Part shown: piece by piece, positions 36,831-46,974 of the stretch
Layout of the letters: every line of letters starts with the position of its first letter
How positions within the stretch are numbered: the stretch's first letter is position 1
NCBI RefSeq assembly: GCF_963678195.1
Contig: NZ_OY782759.1
Location: forward strand, 2,356,001 to 2,420,000
Source of the DNA: an uncultured Hyphomonas sp.
GTDB lineage: Bacteria; Pseudomonadota; Alphaproteobacteria; Caulobacterales; Hyphomonadaceae
Length of the DNA: 64,000 nucleotides
Direction of reading: 5' to 3'
Program-made: the position numbers and the translations under genes
The notes under the pieces: generated by a model
The model's input: the letters and a program-made list of their open reading frames with translations, nothing else
Told to the model about the DNA's origin: nothing
The model's database searches: none

Positions 36831-39800
36831 CTAGAAAGACTTCTTCACATTCACATACCAGTAGCGCGGAAGCGGTTGGTACAGGGATGAAAGGTAGCCA
36901 TACGTATCAGCCAGCGGCGGATCTTCGTTAAATGCGTTCCGCACACCAAGGCGAATAGCGGTGCCATCCGTCCAGCTGTCATTCTCGACAGTGTACTGGC
37001 CATAGAAGTTCCAGGTCATATGGTCTTCAATTGGCCAGGGACCGTAGGTCGTGCTGCTCACACTCGTCTGGTACACTTCGCTGGTGTACTGCGAGAATGC
37101 GCCGAACTTCCAGTTCGCCATATCGTATGCCATCGACATGGAATACTTCCATTCCGGACGACCATCTTCCTGAATAAGGCTACCGCCACCGGTCACAGTG
37201 ACATAAGGATTGACCGTTCTGTCAGCCAGTCCGGCGAGAAGCGCTGCGGCCTCCGCTGTCGGGCTCTGGTAATAGGTGTCGAGATATGTGGCATTCAGGT
37301 TTACCGACAACTCACCCGGCCCCACCGGCACATCCCAATACGCACCGTAGTCGATACCCTCAACCTTCAGCGCCGAGAGATTGGTGAAACGTGCGATCAC
37401 ATTGACCACATCGCCAACCGGCTCCAGACCCGTACCCGCAAAGTCAGCAATCTGCTGAGGTGTCGGATCCGCACGAATTACATTCGGGTTCGAGCTCCCC
37501 TGAAGACGAAGCAGATAATCGTACGACAGCGCGACAGAATCGTTGAGCAGACCAATCGGATTCTTTTGCTCGATACTCCAGACGTCGGCTGTAAGGGTCA
37601 GAGAGCCGAATTTTTCCGGAATAAACTGCGGCTCAAAGACAACACCGTAAGACGAGCTCTCAGACTCCTCCGGCTCAAGCTCCGAGTTGCCGGACCGGAG
37701 GCTCGCCACTGTCACACCAAGTGTCGCACACTGGCTGAAGTCCGTGATCCGCCCCTGATCAAGGGCTGCTTCGCACTGGATGTAGTCCGGATAGCTGTTC
37801 ACACGCTCAAGAAGCGGTGTATTGACCACTTCGAGGTTTGGCGCCTTGAAGCCTTCAGACCACGACCCACGGAACCTCAGACCATCGATGACATCCCACG
37901 AGGCAGAAATCTTCGGCTTCGAAACCGAACCGACATCCGAATAGTCCTCGTAACGAGCAGCTGCCTGAAGATCCAGAGCCTGCACAAATGGAATGTTCAT
38001 TTCGGGCGATACAATTGGGACGGCGACTTCGAAATACGCTGACGACACGTTACGGCTGCCTTTGACATCCGGCGATGGGCTGTGGCCCATGAGGCTGGAG
38101 TCAGACACGAGGTTGCCCGTGAGCTGGTCGTAGTAAGGCAGCGACCCATCCTGATGGGGATCCCGGTTATCGTGATATGTTTCCCGGCGGAATTCGATAC
38201 CGCCAGCAACACCGATGTCGCCCGCCCAGATTGAGAACAGATCCGGCTTGGAAACCTTGAAATCAGCAAGAGCCAGCGTCGTCTTGTTTTCGCGCACCTG
38301 GGTAATCTTGAAACTGTCGATGGTTTCCTGGGAGTTGCAGTCCGGACCTCCGACAGATGGGGTTGCCGGGTTTCCGCCACAGAATGGATTGTAGGCTGAG
38401 GAATCAGTGCGGTTGATTGCCTGCTGGTACAGGCGAGAATCGAAACCGTCCGCAGAATCCTTCACATTTGCCTCGTTGTAGAGAATGGCAGAATCCCAGT
38501 CCCATCCAAACGCATCACCTTTCGCACCGAAGAGCAATCTCGTCTGATCATTGTCAACCGTAACCTTCCTGGTGCCGGCATCGAGAGCAGCGTAGGCGTT
38601 GATCACCAGGCCAACACCGTCATCCGGCACGTTACTGCTGAGACCATCAATGCGATTTGGCGAACCAACCGGACCAAGCGGATTCCAATACGCATCCGGC
38701 GCAATGTAGATCGGCCCCGAGCCGAGCGAACCGCTTGAACCAATCACAGCTTCCGATGTCGCGGTGTAATAGCCCACTTCGCCATAGAGACGAAGGCTGT
38801 CGGATACATCATAGTTCGCAAAGCTGAACATGTTGATACGATCAACGGCTGGCAGCATGGTCAGGGTGTCGAATGTTGCCATCTGGTCATTGCGCAGATC
38901 GCGATATGCAGATGTGTAGATACTGCCGGCGCCATAACAGATGCCATCACCGACCTCATAAGGACAGCCCTCTCCAAAGCCTTCAGGCTGAACATGGAAA
39001 GTCCCGGCCGCATCCGTAAACGCCGTGCCATCCGTACTGATCGTGCCGATTGATGTATCAATCGGAGTGAACTGCCCCCAGGGAACTGTCCATGTCGAAC
39101 GATTGTCCCAGGCGACACCCGCCCAGTTCGTCCCGTCTGTCAGAGGCCGCATATCGGCAATATTTGTGTAATCCTGATCTGAACGAAGCAGAGAGTCCCG
39201 CGTCGTGCCACCAAGGTAAACTGAAATATTCCCTTTGCCGTTTGCGAAATCTGTCCCGTAGAGCATGTCTGCGGTGAACTCAGTCAGGTTTGTTCCCTCG
39301 GCAAGGCCGTACTGAAGATTGACATCAAAGCCCTCGAAATCCGACCGAAGAACATTGTTTACGACACCCGCAACGGCATCAGAACCATACAGAGCGGCCG
39401 CACCGTCTTTCAGCACTTCCACACGTGCGAGCCCCTGAACCGGAATGGCATTAATATTGTACCCAAAGACCGGCGTCTGATTATCCGTCTGAGAGGTTGG
39501 GTGAACAACCGTACGCCGGCCGTTGATCAGAACCAGCGTATTCCCCTGGGCCAGCCCTCGGAGACTCACTGTGGAAACGTCACCTCGTGCAGCGTTCGAG
39601 TTTCCGCCACCAAGATAAGTCCCGTTGAACGTAATATCACCAGCCGACGGTATAGTGCGGAACAGTTCATCTGCAGAAACCGCACCTGTCGCCTCAATCT
39701 CATCCGGCGACACAACAGACACCGGAAGCGCGCCTGACACCTTGGCACCGGCAATTTGAGAACCGACGACCAGTACTTTCTCCATCTGCGCCGTATCATC

Positions 39801-39932
39801 TTCTTCCTGTTCCTGGGCCAACGCGCCCTGAGAAAGGACTCCGAGCAACAATGCACTCGTCGATACGGTTGCTGCGCAACGCCTCATGAACCGGCCCGAT
39901 TTTGCACCAACGGCACCCCCGGTCTCGTTCAT
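36831..39932 (-). CDS. Large TonB-dependent outer-membrane receptor
   Basis: A 1033-residue receptor. The ATG at 39932 has GAGGGG just upstream; the signal peptide ends near GALAQ (MRRCAATVSTSALLLGVL). The plug has KVLVVGSQIAG, VSLRGLAQGNTLVLINGRR and EVLKDGAAALYGSDAVAGVVN, and the barrel ends in ...VNVKKSF. This subfamily is often expanded in Alphaproteobacteria and Gammaproteobacteria that take up oligomers or peptides, but the ligand is unknown. It is followed on the same strand by the gamma-glutamyltransferase and propeller-amidohydrolase genes. An alternative ATG at 39959 with AGGAG is possible. Confidence 0.92.
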   Translation of the reverse strand: MNETGGAVGAKSGRFMRRCAATVSTSALLLGVLSQGALAQEQEEDDTAQMEKVLVVGSQIAGAKVSGALPVSVVSPDEIEATGAVSADELFRTIPSAGDITFNGTYLGGGNSNAARGDVSTVSLRGLAQGNTLVLINGRRTVVHPTSQTDNQTPVFGYNINAIPVQGLARVEVLKDGAAALYGSDAVAGVVNNVLRSDFEGFDVNLQYGLAEGTNLTEFTADMLYGTDFANGKGNISVYLGGTTRDSLLRSDQDYTNIADMRPLTDGTNWAGVAWDNRSTWTVPWGQFTPIDTSIGTISTDGTAFTDAAGTFHVQPEGFGEGCPYEVGDGICYGAGSIYTSAYRDLRNDQMATFDTLTMLPAVDRINMFSFANYDVSDSLRLYGEVGYYTATSEAVIGSSGSLGSGPIYIAPDAYWNPLGPVGSPNRIDGLSSNVPDDGVGLVINAYAALDAGTRKVTVDNDQTRLLFGAKGDAFGWDWDSAILYNEANVKDSADGFDSRLYQQAINRTDSSAYNPFCGGNPATPSVGGPDCNSQETIDSFKITQVRENKTTLALADFKVSKPDLFSIWAGDIGVAGGIEFRRETYHDNRDPHQDGSLPYYDQLTGNLVSDSSLMGHSPSPDVKGSRNVSSAYFEVAVPIVSPEMNIPFVQALDLQAAARYEDYSDVGSVSKPKISASWDVIDGLRFRGSWSEGFKAPNLEVVNTPLLERVNSYPDYIQCEAALDQGRITDFSQCATLGVTVASLRSGNSELEPEESESSSYGVVFEPQFIPEKFGSLTLTADVWSIEQKNPIGLLNDSVALSYDYLLRLQGSSNPNVIRADPTPQQIADFAGTGLEPVGDVVNVIARFTNLSALKVEGIDYGAYWDVPVGPGELSVNLNATYLDTYYQSPTAEAAALLAGLADRTVNPYVTVTGGGSLIQEDGRPEWKYSMSMAYDMANWKFGAFSQYTSEVYQTSVSSTTYGPWPIEDHMTWNFYGQYTVENDSWTDGTAIRLGVRNAFNEDPPLADTYGYLSSLYQPLPRYWYVNVKKSF

Positions 39933-40373
39933 TGGCCCCTCATCTTCTCTCGATTTCATTAGCTTACTGACTCCTGAGCTACTTGTTCCCGCAAGCCCCC
40001 GCATTGCCGGCAGACCCCCTGCCAGACATTCGCGCATCTCTTGCGTCCTCCGGCGCGCCAAAAGCGTCACCAAGAATTCTCTGTGTTCGGAATTTTATGA
40101 AGCCGTCGTTGACCCCAACGCCTTGCTCTCCATTGAGCAAGTTCAGGATATCGACACCGCGCCCATGCGACACGCAATTAGTGAAAAATAACAGCCATTT
40201 CATGCCTGCTGCACACAAATGTTGCACCCGCGCAGACAAAGTCATCATGCGAGCAATATACTATCAGTACAGATATCAAAAAAGGAGTCGCCCAAAAGCG
40301 ACCCCAGTCAAAATGGATACAGATGCATCTTCAGACGCGAGCCATCCCGCATCCAAATCCAGAACGCCAGCCC
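39933..40373. other. Intergenic region upstream of the large TonB receptor
   Basis: About 440 bp with no convincing gene. It holds the terminator of the upstream amidohydrolase gene (40278-40305) and must carry the receptor promoter. Overlapping short frames on both strands have no recognisable domain. Confidence 0.5.
40278..40305 (-). terminator. Rho-independent terminator of the CIA30-amidohydrolase gene
   Basis: An 8-bp stem with one mismatch (GGGGTCGC / GCGACTCC read on the minus strand) and a 6-nt loop is followed on that strand by a run of six T. It lies about 70 bp after the stop codon. Confidence 0.75.
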
Positions 40374-42131
40374 TCAGTAGAACCTCACGTCATCAAGCTC
40401 AAACCAGGCGACTTCTCCGCCAGCACGCTTAATCAATATACGCACATCCAAAATATTGTTACCTGACCATTCCGCACCATCCGCAGGCGCATCAAGGTCA
40501 ACGAACGGAAACACAATTGTGCGCCATTCCTCGCCAACATCGAATGTGCGCACCCAACGCCCGTCCGTTGTTGAAACCACGAATGCATACGACCCGCCGT
40601 CACCGCGCATGTCCAGCGTCACACCAGTGAAGCCAGAGACGTCTGCTGGTTGAACAAACCCCTGATTCAGAGGGATTGCAACGCCCGCCCGCGCATCCTC
40701 CCTGAGTGCCAGGTCCGCTGTCAGATGGAGAATGCCGCCACGCTCACCATCTTCAAGAATCTCGAACACCTGCCAGCTGCGCTCAAGACCACCGTCCGGG
40801 TCGCCCACAATAAGCGTGCCCCGGGACGACCGGCCATCATCGCTATCGAAGTTATCAATGACTTCATAGTCGACACGTGATGACACCATGTATTCTTCGC
40901 TAACCGGCTCAGGTGCCCCGTCGCCGAAAACCTTCTTGCCACCCACGAACGTATATCTCGTATTGTACACGTCAGAAATATCTTCCCAAGGCTTGCCCGC
41001 AATCAGAACCACGTCCGCATCTTTTCCGACCTCAATCGACCCGCGCCGCTCATAAACACCCACCGCCCGGGCGCTGTTTGACGTGCCCGCGATCAAAGCC
41101 GCTTCCGGCGGCAGACCCGCACGAACCATCAACTCCATTTCCGACAGCGTTGAATAGCCATGCGGCGTGCGACGCATGCCAGCGTCAGTTCCCAGCGCGA
41201 TCATCACGCCGCCTTCGTACAACGCTTTCATATTATCCAGACCGACCTGGAAGCGCGCCTGGCGCTGTTTGAAAGAGGGATGCTCCCGCTCGAAAGCCGG
41301 CGTCCCGGGTTTATCAGGATTGTAAACCGCCAGCGTTCCGGCATAAGCCGTGCCACCCGCCTTTAGCGTATCGATTGTCGTCTGATCGACAGGCTGGTCC
41401 AGCACGGAATGCGCGATCACGTCGACACCCGCACGACCCGCAATTTCGGCCCGATCCTTAGTCACCGTGTGCGTCAGCACCTTCAGACCGTGCTCATGCG
41501 CTTCTTCCACCAGGGCGGTCAGGGTCGGCTCATTCATGCTGGTATTGTCGACACCGGAGCCATAGCGCCAGCCATCCGTAAAAACCTTGATGACATCCGG
41601 CTCGTAAGGCAGCAGCTCCCTGACCGCCTCAGTGGCCGCAAAAGGCGTATTCACCCATTTGGTCGTACTCTTGTCAGACCAATCCGCACCATGCCCATTC
41701 GTAGTACTCATTCGGGCGGCGAAGTTGACCCTTGGCCCGGGTAGCGTTTCCAGCCATGAGCGCTTCGGCGCAAACGCTTCAGGCGCTTGCGCAAAGTCAT
41801 ACACCGAAGTGACACCCGTCTTCGAATAGTTAGCTGAGATCTGGGGTGTGGTCGCCGGTTCGCCACCGAATGTATAGTGCACGTGAAGGTCAAAAAATCC
41901 CGGAAGCAACGACAAGCCGCTCCCATCAATTGACGGCACGCCGTCTGGCGCGGAGCCTGCACTCTTATCCACCGCGGAGATCAGCCCGTCATCGAACATG
42001 ACCGTAGCCTCGTAAGGAGCAGCACCGGTGCCATCAAAAACCGTCACACCGGTAATTGCCAGGTCCTGAGCCAGTGCGCTGCCTGAAATGGAAATCGCCA
42101 AAAGGCACGAACCCAAAAACCTGCACGCCAT
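40374..42131 (-). CDS. Exported amidohydrolase with C-terminal CIA30-like domain
   Basis: A 585-residue protein: signal peptide (about 1-22, ALAQ), amidohydrolase domain (about 23-410) and a C-terminal CIA30/galactose-binding-like beta domain (about 425-585, starting VIDNFDSDD and ending VAWFELDDVRFY). Metal-centre signs are DLHVHYTFG, VIKVFTDGW (candidate carboxylated Lys), VLTHTV, VIAHSVLD and LGTDAGM. Family relatives act on dipeptides, hydantoins or N-acyl amino acids. AGGAAG precedes the ATG. It is divergent from a TetR regulator and about 440 bp upstream of the large TonB receptor, so it may belong to the same peptide-use system. Confidence 0.87.
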   Translation of the reverse strand: MACRFLGSCLLAISISGSALAQDLAITGVTVFDGTGAAPYEATVMFDDGLISAVDKSAGSAPDGVPSIDGSGLSLLPGFFDLHVHYTFGGEPATTPQISANYSKTGVTSVYDFAQAPEAFAPKRSWLETLPGPRVNFAARMSTTNGHGADWSDKSTTKWVNTPFAATEAVRELLPYEPDVIKVFTDGWRYGSGVDNTSMNEPTLTALVEEAHEHGLKVLTHTVTKDRAEIAGRAGVDVIAHSVLDQPVDQTTIDTLKAGGTAYAGTLAVYNPDKPGTPAFEREHPSFKQRQARFQVGLDNMKALYEGGVMIALGTDAGMRRTPHGYSTLSEMELMVRAGLPPEAALIAGTSNSARAVGVYERRGSIEVGKDADVVLIAGKPWEDISDVYNTRYTFVGGKKVFGDGAPEPVSEEYMVSSRVDYEVIDNFDSDDGRSSRGTLIVGDPDGGLERSWQVFEILEDGERGGILHLTADLALREDARAGVAIPLNQGFVQPADVSGFTGVTLDMRGDGGSYAFVVSTTDGRWVRTFDVGEEWRTIVFPFVDLDAPADGAEWSGNNILDVRILIKRAGGEVAWFELDDVRFY

Positions 42132-42399
42132 TCGATCTTCCTGTTACAAATACTACGTTTACGAGTGTTGACGCTTCACCATCGGATTCTATCCAGACCT
42201 CGTCGCATTTTTTTCATATTTGATACCCCCCCTCCCACGAAATCGAAAAGCGCCTTTGCGCCGTCTCGTTCAAGCCACCGGGCGGACCCGCCTGTAGACT
42301 CGTTGCAATGCCGCGCCTAATTGTCGGGAAATAGCGTGAAATCAAAGAGTCTGTGGCGCTTGATGGACATTGGACGGCGACAGATTTCGAGGGGAAGAT

Positions 42400-43101
42400 A
42401 TGACCGGATCCAAACAAAAACCGGCAAACACAAAAATGCCCCAGGCTGAGGAGGACACCGTCGCGCCAGATGGCGTTGAACTGGAAACCAAGGTTTCCCC
42501 ATCTCAGAACCGGGCGCGGAATACGTTTGAAACCATCCTATCCATTGCAGGCACGCTTCTTTCAGAAGTAGGCTTTGAACGCCTGTCGACCAATATGATC
42601 TGCAAACGGGCTGGCCTGACGCCGCCTGCTCTCTACCGGTATTTTCCGAACAAATATGCCATCCTGCATGAGTTAGGACGGCGGCTCATGGAAGCCCAGG
42701 ATCAGGCTGTCTTCGCCTGGATCCGAGGAGGCGGTCTGAACACTCACACCTTCGAAGAAACCGTTGAAAGTACCCTTCGCCTGCAAAAGGAGGTGAACGA
42801 AATCACCAGGGCATTTCCCGGCGGCGCATGGGTTGTTCGCGTCATGCGCGTCATTCCCGCGCTGAAGGAGGTCCGGCTGGAGTCGCGTGAACTGGTCGCC
42901 GAAGAAGTGCTCGACGCGCTCCGCAAGACCTTGCCTGGAGTTGCGGAAGAGCGGCTCGTAACAGCTACCAGACTGACAATAGAACTTATGTTCTCCGCAA
43001 CCGAAATGGCGATTGAGGATCCCGAACAGGAAGACAACATCACTCGGGAAGTCTGTTTTATTGTCGCGAGCTACCACGACCGATTGAGGAAGGGGCTCTG
43101 A
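42400..43101 (+). CDS. TetR-family transcriptional regulator
   Basis: A 233-residue TetR repressor with an N-terminal extension of about 45 residues before the HTH domain (NTFETILSIAGTLLSEVGFERLSTNMICKRAGLTPPALYRYFPNKYAIL). The C-terminal ligand domain is not assignable. The ATG at 42400 has GAGGGGAAG upstream. It is divergent from the CIA30-amidohydrolase gene (268-bp intergenic region), its likeliest target, and convergent with putP. Confidence 0.92.
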   Translation: MTGSKQKPANTKMPQAEEDTVAPDGVELETKVSPSQNRARNTFETILSIAGTLLSEVGFERLSTNMICKRAGLTPPALYRYFPNKYAILHELGRRLMEAQDQAVFAWIRGGGLNTHTFEETVESTLRLQKEVNEITRAFPGGAWVVRVMRVIPALKEVRLESRELVAEEVLDALRKTLPGVAEERLVTATRLTIELMFSATEMAIEDPEQEDNITREVCFIVASYHDRLRKGL

Positions 43102-43119
43102 GGTATTCCCCGAGCCCCT
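43091..43119. terminator. Hairpin at the TetR / putP convergence
   Basis: A perfect 8-bp stem (AGGGGCTC / GAGCCCCT) with a 13-nt loop begins inside the last TetR codons, between convergent genes. T tails are absent, so activity is uncertain. Confidence 0.45.
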
Positions 43120-43131
43120 GACCACTCAACC

Positions 43132-44628
43132 TCAGTCGGCGTCCATGGCTTTTTCCATTTCGCCAAAGCGATGGGCGACATGGGGCAATACATCCCTGCC
43201 GACGATGCTGACGACGATGGCCGCAATTCCGCTGAACACGAAACCCGGCACGATCTCGTAGAGAATATCGGACAACGATTTGCCGTTAATCTCGATCGGT
43301 GCGTAGAGCCAGAAGAGCACTGTGACCGCACCGACAATCATCCCGGCCAGCGCACCATCGCGGGTAAGGCCGCGCCAGTACAGGCTTAGCAGGATAATCG
43401 GACCAAAGGCTGCACCAAATCCGGCCCAGGCATTCCCGACAAGCGACAGGATGTTGCTTGACCGGTCGAACGCCAATCCGATCGCGATCAGTGAAACCAC
43501 AAGCACCGAAATCCGGCCTACAGCGACCAGCTCGCCCTGGCTCGCTTCCTTGCGAAGGAACGTCTTGTAGAAATCCTCCGTCAGCGAGCTGGAAGACACC
43601 AGCAACTGCGATGAAATCGTACTCATGATTGCCGCAAGAATGGCCGCCAGCAGAAATCCTGCCACGAGCGGGTGGAACAGGATCTGGGAGAGGATGATGA
43701 AAATAGTCTCCGGGTCGTCGACCGGCGTGCCATGGGCATAGGTGTAGGCATAGCCTGCGATCCCCGTCAGCACTGCGCCAATCACCGTCACGATCATCCA
43801 ACTCATCCCGATATAGCGGGCCGTGGCAATATCCTTGAGAGACCGGATGGCCATGAACCGGACAATGATGTGCGGCTGGCCGAAATAGCCGAGCCCCCAG
43901 GCAAGCAATGAGATAACCCCCATTACGGTCATCCCCTTGGGCCACATGCCAAAGTAGCCAGGATCCACGGAAGCCACCGCCGGAGCCCAGTCGCCTTCAT
44001 TCCGCAGGACAATGAATGACACGATCGGCACGAGGATCAGGGCAACGAACATGATGCACCCCTGCACAAAGTCCGTCAGGCTGACCGCAAGGAAGCCGCC
44101 AAACAGCGTGTAGGCCACAACAACCCCGGCGGTCAGGAACAGTCCAAGCTGGTAATCAAGCCCAAACGACGCCTCAAAAAGCTTGCCACCTGCAACAACA
44201 CCTGCGGAGGTGTACAGCGTGAAGAAAATAACAATCACGACCGAGGACAAAACGCGCAGCATGCGTGACTTGTCGTGGAAACGTTTCTCGAAAAAGTCGG
44301 GAATGGTGATCGCGTCGTCAGCCAGTTCTGTGTAGACCCTCAGGCGCGGTGCGACGAACAGATAGTTGAGATAGGCGCCAATCACGAGCCCCACCGCAAT
44401 CCAGGCGGCGCTAAAGCCAGACACGAACACGGCTCCTGGCAGCCCCATCAGCATCCAACCGCTCATATCTGATGCACCGGCGGAAAGCGCACCGACCGCA
44501 GGATGCAACTGACGTCCACCCAGCATGTATTCGGAAACATCACTTGTGGACTTCCGGTATGCATAAAGGCCGATGGCCAGCATCAGGACAAAATATACAG
44601 CGAGAGAAATCAGAGCTTCGTGGTTCAT
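43132..44628 (-). CDS. putP: Sodium/proline symporter
   Basis: A 498-residue SSS-family transporter with about 13 TM segments. PutP landmarks are SEYMLGGRQLHPAVGALSAGASDMSGWMLMGLPGA, in the first loops, and LSQILFHPLVAGFLLAAILAAIMSTISSQLLVSSSSLTEDFY, the Na+-site helix. The ATG at 44628 is the normal start for the family. It lies 156 bp downstream of proC. It imports proline with Na+, for use as nutrient or osmolyte. Confidence 0.95.
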   Translation of the reverse strand: MNHEALISLAVYFVLMLAIGLYAYRKSTSDVSEYMLGGRQLHPAVGALSAGASDMSGWMLMGLPGAVFVSGFSAAWIAVGLVIGAYLNYLFVAPRLRVYTELADDAITIPDFFEKRFHDKSRMLRVLSSVVIVIFFTLYTSAGVVAGGKLFEASFGLDYQLGLFLTAGVVVAYTLFGGFLAVSLTDFVQGCIMFVALILVPIVSFIVLRNEGDWAPAVASVDPGYFGMWPKGMTVMGVISLLAWGLGYFGQPHIIVRFMAIRSLKDIATARYIGMSWMIVTVIGAVLTGIAGYAYTYAHGTPVDDPETIFIILSQILFHPLVAGFLLAAILAAIMSTISSQLLVSSSSLTEDFYKTFLRKEASQGELVAVGRISVLVVSLIAIGLAFDRSSNILSLVGNAWAGFGAAFGPIILLSLYWRGLTRDGALAGMIVGAVTVLFWLYAPIEINGKSLSDILYEIVPGFVFSGIAAIVVSIVGRDVLPHVAHRFGEMEKAMDAD

Positions 44629-44784
44629 AGGCTCACTTTTTCCGTGTTCGTATTTCGTTTGCGCCGGTGGCACCGGCAGATTTGACGCAATGGCAGCGAC
44701 GTTCCCGAAAGAGTAGCGTTACCGGCAGCGGAGGTCTTCGAATTCTATCTTCATCTTCAGCCCCCGTCGCATGATGATGTTGAC

Positions 44785-45564
44785 CTACCGCAACTCCACA
44801 GTGCGCTTGTACGCAGCTTGTGTCGTTGCAAGCATTAATCTGGAAAGCTCGCCATTGCCATTCAGTTGTTTCAAGCCAGCCTCGGTGGCCCCTGCCTTAC
44901 TCGTGACAGCGTTTCGAAGGTCTGCCAGGTCTTTGCCGGACTGGCTGGCCATCTCTATCGTACCCGCAATCGTGTCCAGAACGAGCTTCCGGGATTCGCT
45001 GTCATCGAATCCCAGTTCCTTTGCAGCTTCCATGAAGGCGCGGGCGATCTCGAATACGAAGCCGGGCCCGCTGCCCGCAATGGCTGTGAACCTGTCGAGA
45101 CCATCTTCCGTCTCCACCTCCACGACGGAGCCTGCCGCACGCATCATTTTGCGAGCCGTCTCTTTGACCTCATCCGAGGTCTTGTCGTTGAACAGCAGCC
45201 CACTCACACCCTTGCCGACGCTCGCTGGCATATTCGGCATTACGCGGATTACGGAACGCGGCCCCACGATCGACTCCAGACGCTGGCAAGAAACACCCGC
45301 TGCGATGGACAGCGCCGGTGCGTCCGGCGTTACAAACTTCAGATAGTCTGGGATAACGTCAGCGATCATTTGTGGTTTCACTGCGATGATCAGGAGGTCA
45401 AATGGCCCGCCCTGAATATCATCCGCTGACTTGAACATTTTCACACGCGAGTCCGGAAAGGTCGCCATTGGGTCGACCGCCGAGAACGACATGCCAGGCA
45501 CATCGACCCACCGGGACAGCAGCGAAGCCCCCATATTTCCACAACCGATCATTAAAGCGTGCAT
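44785..45564 (-). CDS. proC: Pyrroline-5-carboxylate reductase
   Basis: A 259-residue P5C reductase, the last step of proline synthesis (NADPH-dependent). The N-terminal Rossmann motif is IGCGNMGASLL, with AVKPQ and MPNMPASVGKG in mid protein, and the C-terminal dimer domain has AIAGSGPGFVFEIARAFMEAAKELG and TSKAGATEAGLKQL. The ATG at 45564 has AGGAGG 5 nt upstream. It is divergent from proB. Confidence 0.96.
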   Translation of the reverse strand: MHALMIGCGNMGASLLSRWVDVPGMSFSAVDPMATFPDSRVKMFKSADDIQGGPFDLLIIAVKPQMIADVIPDYLKFVTPDAPALSIAAGVSCQRLESIVGPRSVIRVMPNMPASVGKGVSGLLFNDKTSDEVKETARKMMRAAGSVVEVETEDGLDRFTAIAGSGPGFVFEIARAFMEAAKELGFDDSESRKLVLDTIAGTIEMASQSGKDLADLRNAVTSKAGATEAGLKQLNGNGELSRLMLATTQAAYKRTVELR

Positions 45565-45810
45565 AAGTCCTCCTAGAATCAATGCCACGCACATAAGCTG
45601 ATCTTACTTTGAATTCAAATTTTCTGCTGTGGTTTCTCTCTGCAGCACCGGCGCATCGGACCCTGACATAGCCAATAGACTGTTAATTTTGTAGGTTTTG
45701 GGAAGATTACTGCATCTAAGGCGCGGCAGACTGTTACTTTGTGCTCTAATCGTGTTGCGATCTTCAGCAACGCAGCCTAGGTGCTAGCCCGTGGAACAAG
45801 GGAGCCCTGC

Positions 45811-46974
45811 GTGCCAAAATCGAAGCGTATTGTTATCAAGATCGGATCCAGCCTACTTGCGAACGAAGAACTGCTCACACCGCGCTGGGCCTTCATTCAG
45901 CAACTGCTGAGCGACGTGAAGACGCTCCGGGATCAGGGATATGAAGTTCTGATCTGCTCATCGGGTGCTGTCGCACTGGGACTCAGCACAATTGGCGAGT
46001 CCCCTGAGACGGCCGGCCTCAGAGACAAGCAGGCTGCAGCCGCATGCGGAATGCCCATCCTTCTGAATGCCTACAAGCAGGTCGCGCACGAATACAGTTT
46101 CGACATTGCTCAGGTGCTTGTCACCCTGAAGGACCTGGAAGACCGCCGCCGGTTCCTGAACACGAAGAATACAGTGCACAGACTGATACGGGCCGGCATT
46201 ACGCCGATTGTAAACGAGAACGACTCCATCACGACGGAAGAAATCCGGGTCGGTGATAATGACCGCCTTGCCGCAAAAGTCGCCCAAATGGTTCAGGCAG
46301 AAACGCTGATCATCCTGACCAGTGTTGACGGTCTCTACGATCGAAACCCTGATGAGCCCGGCGCGCAGCTGGTGGAAACCGTAAATGATGTGAATGAGTT
46401 CCTGGAAGTGACCAAGGGTGTCAGCAGTCTGGGGAGCGGCGGAATGCTCACCAAAATGCAGGCCGCCAATATGGCGCAGAACTCGGGCTGTACGACTCTG
46501 ATTGGCAATGGCGAGGCCGAAAACCCCGTCACATCCCTGCTTGATGGATCACGCAAGCACACGCGGTGTGTCGCGCATGACAAACCGGCAACAGACTGGA
46601 CGGCATGGTTGACCGACCGCCTGCAGATGGCCGGCAGCATCGTGGTCCCGGCAGAAGCGGCAGAAGCCCTATGCAAGGGAGAGCGCGGCCTGCTGCGTCA
46701 GGACATACAATCCATCCAGGGCACATTCGTGCGGGGTGACGTGCTGCACATTTATGACGAAGAGGGAAATGAGCGGGCCCGCGGCCTGGCGAATTTCACT
46801 GCGGAAGAAACAATTATCCTGGCCAGGAACAAGGAAATTCCAGCCAAGCAACTATTAGGCTTTCAGACAAATGCGACCATCGTCAGCCGCGACAATATCG
46901 TGGTTCTGGATGGCCGGCACATCCAATGGGATACGCCGCCTGAAGACGAACTGGAGCAGATACAGGACACCTAG
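45811..46974 (+). CDS. proB: Glutamate 5-kinase with PUA domain
   Basis: A 387-residue glutamate 5-kinase, the first step of proline synthesis. The amino-acid kinase domain has VIKIGSSLL at the start, LICSSGAVALGL, IVNENDSITTEEIRVGDNDRLAAKVAQM and SLGSGGMLTKMQAANMAQ, followed by a C-terminal PUA domain (about 290-375). The GTG at 45811 is chosen for the GGGAG upstream. No proA is nearby. It converges with the MarR gene (4-bp overlap). Confidence 0.94.
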   Translation: MPKSKRIVIKIGSSLLANEELLTPRWAFIQQLLSDVKTLRDQGYEVLICSSGAVALGLSTIGESPETAGLRDKQAAAACGMPILLNAYKQVAHEYSFDIAQVLVTLKDLEDRRRFLNTKNTVHRLIRAGITPIVNENDSITTEEIRVGDNDRLAAKVAQMVQAETLIILTSVDGLYDRNPDEPGAQLVETVNDVNEFLEVTKGVSSLGSGGMLTKMQAANMAQNSGCTTLIGNGEAENPVTSLLDGSRKHTRCVAHDKPATDWTAWLTDRLQMAGSIVVPAEAAEALCKGERGLLRQDIQSIQGTFVRGDVLHIYDEEGNERARGLANFTAEETIILARNKEIPAKQLLGFQTNATIVSRDNIVVLDGRHIQWDTPPEDELEQIQDT

